NCBI GenBank assembly: GCA_013140985.1
Contig: JABFRU010000011.1
Coordinates: 62,001-126,000 of the forward strand
Origin: Chitinophagaceae bacterium
Lineage (GTDB): Bacteria > Bacteroidota > Bacteroidia > Chitinophagales > Chitinophagaceae
Direction of reading: 5' to 3'
DNA: 64,000 bases
This document shows, piece by piece, positions 15,744-24,005 of this stretch. Every line of letters begins with the position of its first letter. The first letter of the stretch is position 1. The translations under genes and the position numbers were made by a program. The notes under the pieces are model-generated. The model worked only from the letters and a program-made list of their open reading frames with translations. It was not told the origin of the DNA and ran no database searches.

Positions 15744-16154
15744 ATGACAGAAAAAGAACTTAAGGCAAGAACAAAATCGATTGCCATTGCTGTAGCAAGA
15801 TTGGCAATTAAATTAAGCAGTAACAAGATAAACAATACGTATATCGGACAAATTTTACGAAGTTCTGCATCAATGGGTGCAAATTACAGAGCAGCATGCA
15901 GGGCAAAGTCAACAAAGGATTTTATTTATAAATTACAGGTGGTTGAAGAAGAAACTGATGAAACGATGTATTTTTTAGAATTACTTGCTGAATTCAATGA
16001 GAATCATAGGGTGGAAATGAGAAATATTTATAAAGACTCGGAGTTGATACTTAAAATAATAGTTAGCTCGATAAAAACCTCTCAAAAAAAAGAGGATATA
16101 ACGATCAGCAGGCAATCCAAAATCAAAAATCTAAAATCAAAAAAAAGTGAGTAG
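15744..16154 (+). CDS. Four-helix-bundle protein (23S rRNA intervening-sequence family)
   Basis: A 136-residue helical protein: LKARTKSIAIAVARLAIKLS, YIGQILRSSASMGANYRAAC, FIYKLQVVEEETDETMYFLELL and LILKIIVSSIKTS. This subgroup has the conserved RSS/GANYRAA and EEADE-like residues seen in PF05635 proteins. It is distinct in sequence from the copy at 12354-12719. The C-terminal tail after KTSQKKED is encoded by the flanking repeat. It overlaps the thiL start by 8 bases, which suggests insertion directly upstream of thiL. Function unknown. Confidence 0.85.
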   Translation: MTEKELKARTKSIAIAVARLAIKLSSNKINNTYIGQILRSSASMGANYRAACRAKSTKDFIYKLQVVEEETDETMYFLELLAEFNENHRVEMRNIYKDSELILKIIVSSIKTSQKKEDITISRQSKIKNLKSKKSE

Positions 16155-17193
16155 TGAACAGCGTACAGAAATAAACAGCCTGGGGGAATTTGGTTTGATC
16201 GAATATTTGACCAAAAATATTGAATTGCAAAATGCCTCTTCAATATTGGGAGTGGGCGACGATGCAGCCGTTATAGATCATTTCGGAAAGCAAACTGTCA
16301 TTACAACCGATCTGCTGGTGGAAGGTGTTCATTTTGATTTGATGTACACACCCCTCAAACATCTTGGCTATAAAAGTGTGGTTGTAAACCTCAGTGATAT
16401 CTATGCGATGAATGCTGTGCCAACACAAATTGTTATCGGGTTGGCGATCAGTAATCGTTTTAGCCTGGAAGCGATCAATGAATTTTACGAAGGTGTGTAT
16501 GCGGCTTGTGAAAAATATGATGTTGACCTGGTAGGCGGAGATACTGCTTCTTCACAAAAAGGTTTTATTATCTCCATTACAGCAATCGGGGAAGTAGCTC
16601 CTGATAAATATGTAAAAAGAAACACAGCACAAAAAGGAGACCTGCTTTGTGTGAGTGGTGATCTTGGTGCCGCTTATGTAGGTTTATTGTTTCTGGAAAG
16701 AGAAAAAAAGATCTTTATGGAAAGTCCGGGTGTGCAACCGGACCTGGAAGGCGAATCGTATGTAATAGGGCGGCTATTGAAACCGGAAGCCAGAAGAGAC
16801 ATCATTGATTTTTTTGCTGAGAAAGAAATTGTTCCGACATCTATGATCGATATCAGTGATGGATTAAGCTCAGAGATAATGCATATTTGCAAACAAAGCC
16901 AGTTGGGTTGTGTATTGTATGAAGAAAAAATACCGGTGGCAGAAGAAATGAAAAAAGCAGCTTTCAAATTTGAAATAGATCCAACTGCCTGTGCGTTAAG
17001 CGGCGGAGAAGATTATGAATTGCTGTTCACTATTCCACAATCAGAATATGATAAACTAACAATGAATGAGCAGATCAGTGTGGTAGGATATATGACAGCT
17101 GCAGAGGAGGGAGTACAGATTATTACCAAGGGCGGAAATAAACATCCCATTACAGCACAAGGCTGGAATCATATAACTAAGAACCACGATTAA
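16147..17193 (+). CDS. thiL: Thiamine-monophosphate kinase
   Basis: ThiL phosphorylates thiamine monophosphate to thiamine pyrophosphate. Family motifs are GEFGLIEYLTK, the ATP/Mg loop GVGDDAAVI (about residue 36), TTDLLVEGVHFD, VVNLSDIYAMNA, LVGGDTASS (about 130), GDLGAAYVGL and ALSGGEDYELLF (near 280). The length of 348 residues is typical. The likely start is GTG 16147 within the tail of the four-helix-bundle gene; the native leader may have been displaced by that cassette. No thiamine riboswitch is visible upstream. Confidence 0.92.
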   Translation: MSSEQRTEINSLGEFGLIEYLTKNIELQNASSILGVGDDAAVIDHFGKQTVITTDLLVEGVHFDLMYTPLKHLGYKSVVVNLSDIYAMNAVPTQIVIGLAISNRFSLEAINEFYEGVYAACEKYDVDLVGGDTASSQKGFIISITAIGEVAPDKYVKRNTAQKGDLLCVSGDLGAAYVGLLFLEREKKIFMESPGVQPDLEGESYVIGRLLKPEARRDIIDFFAEKEIVPTSMIDISDGLSSEIMHICKQSQLGCVLYEEKIPVAEEMKKAAFKFEIDPTACALSGGEDYELLFTIPQSEYDKLTMNEQISVVGYMTAAEEGVQIITKGGNKHPITAQGWNHITKNHD

Positions 17194-17210
17194 AAGGATA
17201 AAGAAAGATT

Positions 17211-18722
17211 ATGAGGAGATTATTGATATTGCTTTCCATTCCCTTTGTTTTACTTAGTTGTGGAGTAAACAAATCTTCTTTTTCCCCCTCTAAAAAATAT
17301 TCTCCTGAACAGCTAGCAAAAGATTACTCCCTTTATCAAAATATCCTCGAAGAGCATCACCCGAGTTTATATTGGTACACTCCAAAGGACAGCATGGATT
17401 ATTATTTCGATTGGGGCCGGCAGCATTTAAAAGATTCAATGACAGAGCCCGAGTTTCGCAAAGTGTTGAATTATGTCACGGCCAAGATCAATTGCGGTCA
17501 CACTACTGTACGAACATCTAAAGCATGGTCGAAATACAGCGATACGGTAAGACCGGGTAAGATCTTTCCGTTGAGTGTAAAAGTATGGGAGGATGCCATG
17601 GTGGTAACTACCAATTTAAACAGGCGGGATTCGATACTAAAAAGAGGAACAGTTATTACAAAAATAAATGACAGAACTAAAACTGCGCTGATTGATACAA
17701 TGCTCGATTATATTTCTACTGATGGCTACAATCGTACTCATAAACATCAATCGTTGAGCAACCGGGGTTATTTCGGTTCTCTTTATACTTCCCTGTTTGG
17801 TCTCCGGGAAAAATACAATGTTGAATACATTGCTGCTGATGGGCAAATAAATAATATAACGATCCCTGTTTATAATCCCGCTGCAGATACTGTCGGACGA
17901 ACAGGCACTCGTCCATTACAAAGAGTTCCGCAACCATCCAGGAGAGAAAGAAGGCGGATGGAAAAAGCAGCGGCAAGACTTCTTCAGGTTGATTCGGTAA
18001 ATCACACGGCCATGATGAACCTCAACACCTTTGGGAGGAATGCTGGCTTGCGAAAATTCTTTCGACAATCATTTCGCACCCTGAATAATGGCAACATCGG
18101 TCATCTTATCATTGATGTAAGAAGTAATGGTGGCGGAAGTGTTACCAACTCCACTTTGTTAAGCAAATACATCGCTGATCAGAATTTCAAAATTGCAGAT
18201 TCTTTGTATGCCTTAAAAAAGGGCAGCCGGTATGACAAGTATATTAAAGATCAGTTCTGGAATAAACTATTCATGACCTTCTTCACCAAAAAAAGAAAAG
18301 ATGGCTATTACCATTTCGGTTATTTTGAAAACCGCTATTTCAAACCGAAAAAGAACAAACACTACGATGGTAAAGTTTATATCTTGACTGGCGGCAATTC
18401 TTTTTCCGCTACTACATTATTTGTAAGCTCCGTTGTTAAGCAAGACAATGTAACAGTGGTTGGTGAGGAAACAGGAGGCGGTGCTTATGGTAATTCTGCC
18501 TGGTTGTTACCGGATGTAACGCTTCCTGAAACCGGTGTCCGTTTCAGGCTTCCCTTATTCCGGTTAGTTATAGATAAAACAGTTCCTAAAATTGGAAAAG
18601 GATTACAACCAGAGGTAGAAGCACTTCCAACCGTTGATGCCATTCGGCGCAATGCCGATTTCAAAGTGGAAAAAGCAATGGAGTTGATAAAATCAGATAA
18701 GGAAAAGCCGAAGTCAAATTAA
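17211..18722 (+). CDS. S41-family peptidase lipoprotein
   Basis: A lipoprotein signal (LLSCG, Cys near residue 17) is followed by a C-terminal-processing-peptidase-like fold. The S41 core shows IDVRSNGGGSVTNS (about residue 303) and the nucleophile segment LTGGNSFSATTLFVS (about 395), then GEETGGGAYGNS. A degenerate PDZ-like region lies before it. It includes a basic linker (PSRRERRRMEKAAARLL). It probably acts as a periplasmic tail-specific protease or peptidase. It begins 17 bases after thiL and ends 2 bases before the convergent amidase stop. Confidence 0.85.
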   Translation: MRRLLILLSIPFVLLSCGVNKSSFSPSKKYSPEQLAKDYSLYQNILEEHHPSLYWYTPKDSMDYYFDWGRQHLKDSMTEPEFRKVLNYVTAKINCGHTTVRTSKAWSKYSDTVRPGKIFPLSVKVWEDAMVVTTNLNRRDSILKRGTVITKINDRTKTALIDTMLDYISTDGYNRTHKHQSLSNRGYFGSLYTSLFGLREKYNVEYIAADGQINNITIPVYNPAADTVGRTGTRPLQRVPQPSRRERRRMEKAAARLLQVDSVNHTAMMNLNTFGRNAGLRKFFRQSFRTLNNGNIGHLIIDVRSNGGGSVTNSTLLSKYIADQNFKIADSLYALKKGSRYDKYIKDQFWNKLFMTFFTKKRKDGYYHFGYFENRYFKPKKNKHYDGKVYILTGGNSFSATTLFVSSVVKQDNVTVVGEETGGGAYGNSAWLLPDVTLPETGVRFRLPLFRLVIDKTVPKIGKGLQPEVEALPTVDAIRRNADFKVEKAMELIKSDKEKPKSN

Positions 18723-18723
18723 T

Positions 18724-19584
18724 TTACTCTTCGTTTGCATTGGAGATCATAAACCTGTCGGCATCTTTTAAAAAAGGAAGTTTTGTTCTTACCGTTTCAA
18801 GATGCGATCTGTCAAGTGTAATTGTATAAATATCTTCTTCCTCTTTTTTAGTATATAACACTTCCCCTAACGGATCAATAACCATACTGTCACCACTATG
18901 ATGAATATTGTTCCCATCATCACCCACCCTGTTCACTCCTACCACATAGCATTGGTTCTCGATTGCTCTCGCCTGCAATAGTGTTTTCCAGGCATGGTTT
19001 CTTTTTTCGGGCCAGTTGGCTACATATAATAATATATCATACTCGGCCTCACCCCCCAAGCGATGCTCCTTCCCTTCTCCCGCCTCTTTGGCGGGATCGG
19101 GAACTCCTGGCGGAGAGGGAGCCTGTCTTGCCCAAACAGGAAACCGCAGGTCATAACAAATTTGTAAATTGATCTTCCACCCTTTTACAGAAGCGATCAA
19201 TCTTTTTTTGCCCGGGGTATAATGCTCATCCTCTCCGGCAAATGCAAAACAATGTCGTTTATCATACATTCCATATTCACCATTGGGTAACATCCAGATA
19301 AGGCGGTTGTAGTAATCTCCTTCTTCTGATATGATAACACTTCCTGTAAGAATGATCTTTTTTTCTTTTGCAATTCTTTTCATCCATTGTACCGTTTCCC
19401 CTTCCATGGTTTCTGCAAGCAATTCCGGTTTCATGCTAAAACCGGTACTGAACATTTCGGGCAACACAACTATTTCCGTTCTTCCTTTAATGCTGTTGAT
19501 CTTTTCTTCCAGCATTTGAAGATTGGTTATTTTATTTTCCCAATGAAGGTCGGTTTGGATAGTAGTGATAGTAAGCACTGACAT
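18724..19584 (-). CDS. Nitrilase-superfamily amidohydrolase (YafV/omega-amidase-like)
   Basis: Carbon-nitrogen hydrolase with the Glu-Lys-Cys triad visible: Glu in VVLPEMFSTGF (about residue 43), Lys in YDKRHCFAFAGE (about 109) and Cys in LQICYDLRFPVWAR (about 143). The closest named type is the omega-amidase YafV, which hydrolyses alpha-ketoglutaramate-like amides. Directly after FPVWARQ comes a 26-residue Pro/Gly/Glu-rich segment (19045-19122), where relatives go straight to YDILLYVANWP. It looks like an in-frame repeat insertion. Because the insert lies in a loop after the catalytic Cys strand, activity may be retained. Confidence 0.87.
   Translation of the reverse strand: MSVLTITTIQTDLHWENKITNLQMLEEKINSIKGRTEIVVLPEMFSTGFSMKPELLAETMEGETVQWMKRIAKEKKIILTGSVIISEEGDYYNRLIWMLPNGEYGMYDKRHCFAFAGEDEHYTPGKKRLIASVKGWKINLQICYDLRFPVWARQAPSPPGVPDPAKEAGEGKEHRLGGEAEYDILLYVANWPEKRNHAWKTLLQARAIENQCYVVGVNRVGDDGNNIHHSGDSMVIDPLGEVLYTKKEEEDIYTITLDRSHLETVRTKLPFLKDADRFMISNANEE
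19045..19122. repeat. GC-rich repeat inserted in frame in the amidase gene
   Basis: A 78-base segment, exactly 26 codons, is GC-rich compared with its surroundings. It carries a TCCCGCC-tcttt-GGCGGGA hairpin (near 19077-19096) flanked by CTCACCCCCCAAG and CGGAGAGGGA words. Its product, starting APSPPGVPDPAKEAGEG, is not expected in nitrilase-family proteins. The boundaries are deduced from the conserved FPVWAR and YDILLYVANW segments. Confidence 0.6.
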
Positions 19585-19653
19585 TTTCTTTTCGTAGCAG
19601 GTAAAATTAGCAGATTTAATTCAATGAAGATTGACCGGGTTTATAAACAAAAA

Positions 19654-19679
19654 AGCAGCCCCCGCTTATTGGGGCTGCT
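19654..19679 (-). terminator. Rho-independent terminator after porP/sprF-like gene
   Basis: Arms AGCAGCCCC (19654-19662) and GGGGCTGCT (19671-19679) pair perfectly with an 8-base loop. On the minus strand the stem is followed by TTTTTTGTTTAT. It ends the transcript that includes the PorP/SprF gene. Confidence 0.85.
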
Positions 19680-19705
19680 AACCTTTAACCATCTGCTTTT
19701 ACAAA

Positions 19706-20599
19706 CTATTTTGAAAGATTATAACGCAATAACATTTCATGACCGTTAGCTCCTGCATCATAAACGCTGACCGGGGTTTTATAAATATCAAAGGAGTAAC
19801 CGATCGTAAATTTCTTTTTGATATGAAGGCCTGCTGAAAGGATCCAACTTTGCTTTGCCCTGTATCCCACTCCCCACCAGAAAGTTTCGTTGTGCTCAAC
19901 CCGCAGGCCGCCCTGGTATTCAGTAGGAGCATTAGGCATATATATCACCATCAAACTGGGGATAAGGTCTGTACTGGGATCCACTTCCCATTTGTAGTTT
20001 CCATGAAAATAATAATGACGGTACAAACGCCCTTCTTCTTTCCTTGTCAGGTTGCCTGTATAAAAATCAAGCTTGGATTGAACAAGATGTGAAGCGGATG
20101 CCCCGATCTGGAATTTTTTTCCTGTATAAGAAATTCCAAACCCTGCATCGAAAACAAATTTGTTATCGCTGGTGCCGATAGCAGGATCAGCTCCTAATGT
20201 TGCTGTTAGTTTTTCCCTGTCCAAAGAATATTGTTGTCCTCTTGCTTCAAGACCTAATGAAAAAGTTCCGCCATTACCTGTTGGTATATGTTTGGCAAAA
20301 GCTAATTCGATCCCGGTTCTTGAAGTAGGGCCGGTTTTATCATTATAGATATAACCACCTAAACCGATCTTAAGACCCGGCAAGGCAAATGATCCGAAAA
20401 CAGTTGCCGTCTTAGGGCTTCCGCTGAAACCTGACCACTGTGTGCGGTAACTTACACCAACCGCTCCCCCTCCCACACCGGCGGTAGATGGATTATGAAA
20501 AACTCCCTGCAGATCACTCATTGATGATGTTTGCAATTGTTGCGCATTTGTTTGCTTGATGCAAGCCAGCGCAAAAAGGATGAAAAAATATTTTTTCAT
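19706..20599 (-). CDS. PorP/SprF-family type IX secretion system membrane protein
   Basis: A 297-residue outer-membrane beta-barrel with a signal peptide (MKKYFFILFALACIKQTNA) and the family opening GVFHNPSTAGVGGGAVGVSYRTQWSGF. It also has the typical C-terminal barrel strand YDAGANGHEMLLRYNLSK. PorP/SprF proteins are T9SS accessory barrels; SprF is needed for secretion of the adhesin SprB. The T9SS type B substrate gene at 20716-23877 lies directly upstream on the same strand, the usual substrate-plus-PorP pairing. A conserved interspersed palindrome (20637-20687) lies in the gap between the two. Confidence 0.9.
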   Translation of the reverse strand: MKKYFFILFALACIKQTNAQQLQTSSMSDLQGVFHNPSTAGVGGGAVGVSYRTQWSGFSGSPKTATVFGSFALPGLKIGLGGYIYNDKTGPTSRTGIELAFAKHIPTGNGGTFSLGLEARGQQYSLDREKLTATLGADPAIGTSDNKFVFDAGFGISYTGKKFQIGASASHLVQSKLDFYTGNLTRKEEGRLYRHYYFHGNYKWEVDPSTDLIPSLMVIYMPNAPTEYQGGLRVEHNETFWWGVGYRAKQSWILSAGLHIKKKFTIGYSFDIYKTPVSVYDAGANGHEMLLRYNLSK

Positions 20600-20636
20600 G
20601 TTTATATTTTTTATTGTGTTTGGTCACATGTAATTC

Positions 20637-20687
20637 GCCATAAAATTTTCATCGCTGTTATATAAGATAGCTCGAAAATTTTATGGC
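20637..20687 (+). repeat. Interspersed palindrome, copy 1
   Basis: GCCATAAAATTTTC (20637-20650) and GAAAATTTTATGGC (20674-20687) are perfect 14-base reverse complements. The inner flanks ATCGC and GCTC are also shared with copy 2 at 52504-52555, which is in inverse orientation. It lies between two minus-strand genes, upstream of the PorP/SprF gene. Confidence 0.7.
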
Positions 20688-20715
20688 TTATTTCATGATT
20701 ATAAATTGTTATTGG

Positions 20716-23700
20716 TTATCTCAAAATTGTTACGTCACCTTTCAGTGTTACATAAGCACCATTCATCAGCAGGTAGTTGACAACATAATAATAAGTGCCG
20801 TCAGCCACCGGCTTGCCATTATAAGTGCCCTCCCAGTTGTTGGCATAGTTGTCATTTTTGTAAACAATATTGCCATAGCGGTTGAACACCGTTACATAGA
20901 CTTGCTTTACACAAAGCCCACCGTTGTTAGTTACCACCCATCTATCATTCATGCCATCGCTGTTGGGTGTAAAGGCATCCATTACTTTCAAACAATAAGG
21001 TAATACAGTAACGATCACATTGTCTGAAGAAATACAACCATTCACATCTGTAACTGTCATGGTATAAGTTGCAGTTACTGGTGGTTTAGCAACCGGAGTG
21101 AAAGTAGTAGCGCCTGATGTAATAGTGGTAACAGGCGTCCATGCAATAGTAGCAGGAGTACCTGTGCTGCTTCCAGATAAGTTTACATTATCTCCTTCTA
21201 CAATGGTTTGATCTTGTCCTGCATTTACAGCGGGAGACGGTTTTACCGGAACTGTTACAGCTTTTGTTACGATACCACATGCTGCATCTTTTATTGAAAT
21301 TGTTTTTGGACCAGGTGCAAGGTTGCTGAATGTATTAGAAGACTGAAAGGGTCCGCCATTGATACTATAAGTATAAGGTGCGATCCCTCCTGTCGCAGTA
21401 ATAGTAATTACACCCTGCGTTGCATTATCGCAACTGGAAACAATGGATTCCGATGTTGAAACATTCAGCAATGTGGTATCACCGTACTCCAATATATGAT
21501 TGCTGAAAACACCCACGGAAAACAATCTTCTGTTCGCTGCAGGGGTTCCTGCGGGCACATTCTTCGGTGCAAAGCTTAAACTGGTATGGTTAGTGGGTGA
21601 AGGAGGTACGTCTATCCTCCATGTAGCACCGCCGTTATTTGTTACAAGGAATCCGCCGGCACAACCTATATACCCATTATTTAAATCATGAAATACAACT
21701 GAGTTAAAGTTGCCCACAGGGAAAATGGAAAGAATATTACCTGTTATATCCTGCCAGGTATTGCCGCCGTCTGTTGTTCTGAAAACTACTTTGCGGGGGA
21801 AACCATTACCTACAAGAAATACGGTGTTTACATTCAGCGCAAACATGTCATTGTAGGTTATCTGTGGGGTTACACCCGGAGTAGGTAACGGCAGTTTACT
21901 CCAGGTTGCACCTCCATCTGAGGTTTTCCATATAGTATCCCTTGTGCCGCATACATAGCCAACAAGGCGAGTGGGGAATTCAATATGTCTGAAATTTTGA
22001 AAGTTCGTTCCGGTATGAAAGCCATTAAAAGTTGTCCAGGTAGTTCCTCCGTTTGTTGATCTGAATATTTTGGGTGACCTGTTAGCGGCAGGAACTGAAA
22101 ATCCACTATAGCCACAAACCCACACACTGTCATTACCAATCGCTGCCACATCAAACATTTGTTCGTTGCCATTTGAAAATACCGGGTCAATCGTTGGGAG
22201 TGCTGGCTGCGCAACATTCATATCAGTCGTTCTGTAAATATTGCCAACACTTGTGGCAAAATAGGCTTTGGCCGGGTTGTTAGTGGCATAAGCGGCTGAG
22301 TTAATTGAAATATTCAGGTTAATGAAATCCTGTCGCACAATCTGGTCCCATGTTTTACCGCCATCATTGGTTCTGGCTATGGTTCCGCCACCGGCAGCAA
22401 TAGCATTATTGCAATCTGCGAAATCAATTTTATTAAAGGCCCCGGTTGTTCCCTGCACATAAGTGCTGCTCCATACGCCACCGGGTATTGAATCGGCCAC
22501 AACACCATTCTGACCTGCAGCAACAAATTTACCTGATGGTAAAATGTCCATTGCCTGGCCACCAAATGCACTGTAGTTTCTTCCGGTTGGCAGCCACCTT
22601 TCTTCTACCCAGGTAGTACCATTATCAACAGATGTCATCATCCTGTTGACTGGGTTTAATGCGGGCGAAAGAACAGGAACAAATATTTTTCCATTAGCTG
22701 CCCTTATAATATTGGAAGGATTTAAGAATGTAAAAATTGGATTGACCGCCGGAATTGTAGGAAACCCTGTTGGGGGATTGGTAAGGTTTACCAGTTGATA
22801 TCTTCCCCTTTCGTTTAATCCGTTTGCCATATTCAGGGTAACGTCATTTGCTCCTGTATAAATTCTTATTGCAGTATTGTTGGTATTGGAAATTAATAAT
22901 ATGGTGGTTTGATCAAGAATAAGCATAGCTCTGTATGACTGTGTGGCTGCCGTAACAGTCCTGTATAAACCGGCAGATCCGCTACAGGGTACAGGTGGAG
23001 TTACTGTATTACCCGAAAAACCCAACCTTTCTTTGGTAATGGAATAATCTGTAAGTGTGCCATTTGAAAATTTCCATACCATAGATGCATGTTGCGCACC
23101 AAGAGCCGAGGTTTGTCCGCCGGTGGGAAGGCAGGTTGCTGCATTTACAGCAGGAATTTGTATGGTCGGGCCACCGCTTGAATGTTGTGAGTTTCCGGTA
23201 ATATACCCGGTGTTATCATCAAAGAACATGATACGCTGTATTTCTTTTCCTTTCCCTGTTACCGTGTATAATTGAGGCGCAACGTTGGGGTTATTAATAT
23301 ATCCTATCCGTGTAATGGTGCCACCGGATGGAGAAACTAAAGAATCCCATGTAGCGCCGCCGTCATTGGTAAAGTAAACTTTGGGAATTGAATCTAAAGT
23401 ATTCCACTCTCCACCGATATATCCCTTGTTATCATTGACAAACCATGCGGTGTTAATATTTTTTGCATTGGCAAACAATGGTGTGATTACACGACTCCAT
23501 GTAGCGCCACCATCTGTGGTTTTGGCCATACATCCGCCCGAACCCACTGCATAGGCGATACTAGAAGAAACAAAATGAACATCCTGAAAAGATGTCGAGG
23601 TTTGTAACCCCACAGCATTCATAAATGAAAAATTTCCATAGCTCCAGGTAGTACCCCCGTTCTTAGTATAGGCAATGCCACCACTGGCACCAACAGCGAT

Positions 23701-23877
23701 CCCGTTGTTATTATCAAAAAAATCAAGGTCAATAACATTAAACCCGAATTTTTGGGGGTTACTGAACCGCCAGTTAGTAGTGTTGTAAAAACTTTGGCTT
23801 GCGGCAAGCAAGGAGGAGAAAGAGATCAAAATTACCAGCAGGAATTTTGATAATTTCCCAAAGCAGTGCTTCTTCAT
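20716..23877 (-). CDS. Secreted YCF48/BNR-repeat protein with T9SS type B (gliding-type) sorting domain
   Basis: A 1053-residue exported protein. The signal peptide ends at LLAASQS. Most of the length is YCF48/BNR-type propeller repeats: NGGTTW, DGGATW and DGGKTW recur together with FVSSSIAYAVGSGG and FDDNTGYITG. An Ig/PKD-like stretch follows (NAGQDQTIVEGDNVNLSGSS). The end is the gliding-motility-associated sorting domain: DAFTPNSDGMNDRWVV, VTVFNRYGNIVY, NNWEGTYNGK, ADGTYYYVV and GDVTILR. It is therefore a predicted cell-surface or released T9SS substrate. The PorP/SprF gene follows it downstream. Ligand and function are unknown. Confidence 0.88.
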   Translation of the reverse strand: MKKHCFGKLSKFLLVILISFSSLLAASQSFYNTTNWRFSNPQKFGFNVIDLDFFDNNNGIAVGASGGIAYTKNGGTTWSYGNFSFMNAVGLQTSTSFQDVHFVSSSIAYAVGSGGCMAKTTDGGATWSRVITPLFANAKNINTAWFVNDNKGYIGGEWNTLDSIPKVYFTNDGGATWDSLVSPSGGTITRIGYINNPNVAPQLYTVTGKGKEIQRIMFFDDNTGYITGNSQHSSGGPTIQIPAVNAATCLPTGGQTSALGAQHASMVWKFSNGTLTDYSITKERLGFSGNTVTPPVPCSGSAGLYRTVTAATQSYRAMLILDQTTILLISNTNNTAIRIYTGANDVTLNMANGLNERGRYQLVNLTNPPTGFPTIPAVNPIFTFLNPSNIIRAANGKIFVPVLSPALNPVNRMMTSVDNGTTWVEERWLPTGRNYSAFGGQAMDILPSGKFVAAGQNGVVADSIPGGVWSSTYVQGTTGAFNKIDFADCNNAIAAGGGTIARTNDGGKTWDQIVRQDFINLNISINSAAYATNNPAKAYFATSVGNIYRTTDMNVAQPALPTIDPVFSNGNEQMFDVAAIGNDSVWVCGYSGFSVPAANRSPKIFRSTNGGTTWTTFNGFHTGTNFQNFRHIEFPTRLVGYVCGTRDTIWKTSDGGATWSKLPLPTPGVTPQITYNDMFALNVNTVFLVGNGFPRKVVFRTTDGGNTWQDITGNILSIFPVGNFNSVVFHDLNNGYIGCAGGFLVTNNGGATWRIDVPPSPTNHTSLSFAPKNVPAGTPAANRRLFSVGVFSNHILEYGDTTLLNVSTSESIVSSCDNATQGVITITATGGIAPYTYSINGGPFQSSNTFSNLAPGPKTISIKDAACGIVTKAVTVPVKPSPAVNAGQDQTIVEGDNVNLSGSSTGTPATIAWTPVTTITSGATTFTPVAKPPVTATYTMTVTDVNGCISSDNVIVTVLPYCLKVMDAFTPNSDGMNDRWVVTNNGGLCVKQVYVTVFNRYGNIVYKNDNYANNWEGTYNGKPVADGTYYYVVNYLLMNGAYVTLKGDVTILR

Positions 23878-24005
23878 TTTAATTATTTTTTGTTTGGTTT
23901 GTAAAAGAGAGGGGCAAGGTTAGGCCAACCTTATATTTCCATTTGTAGAATTAATTCTACTTCGTATATTTTTTATTTGGCAGAATATTGTTCTTTGTTA
24001 ATACC

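Larger units (their letters stand above)
15612..16138. mobile_element. Inverted-repeat-flanked cassette carrying a four-helix-bundle gene
   Basis: The left arm at 15612-15638 (ending GGATTTTAGATTGC) and right arm at 16112-16138 (starting GCAATCCAAAATC) match as inverted repeats at 22 of 27 positions. Inside lie two further hairpins (15663-15696 and 15716-15741) and one four-helix-bundle gene. The right arm lies within that gene's 3' coding end, so the last codons (RQSKIKNLKSK) are translated repeat. No transposase is present. Confidence 0.55.

Noticed and set aside
16155-16300. Thiamine riboswitch in front of thiL
   Set aside because: No conserved TPP-riboswitch core is visible; the leader is occupied by the four-helix-bundle cassette.
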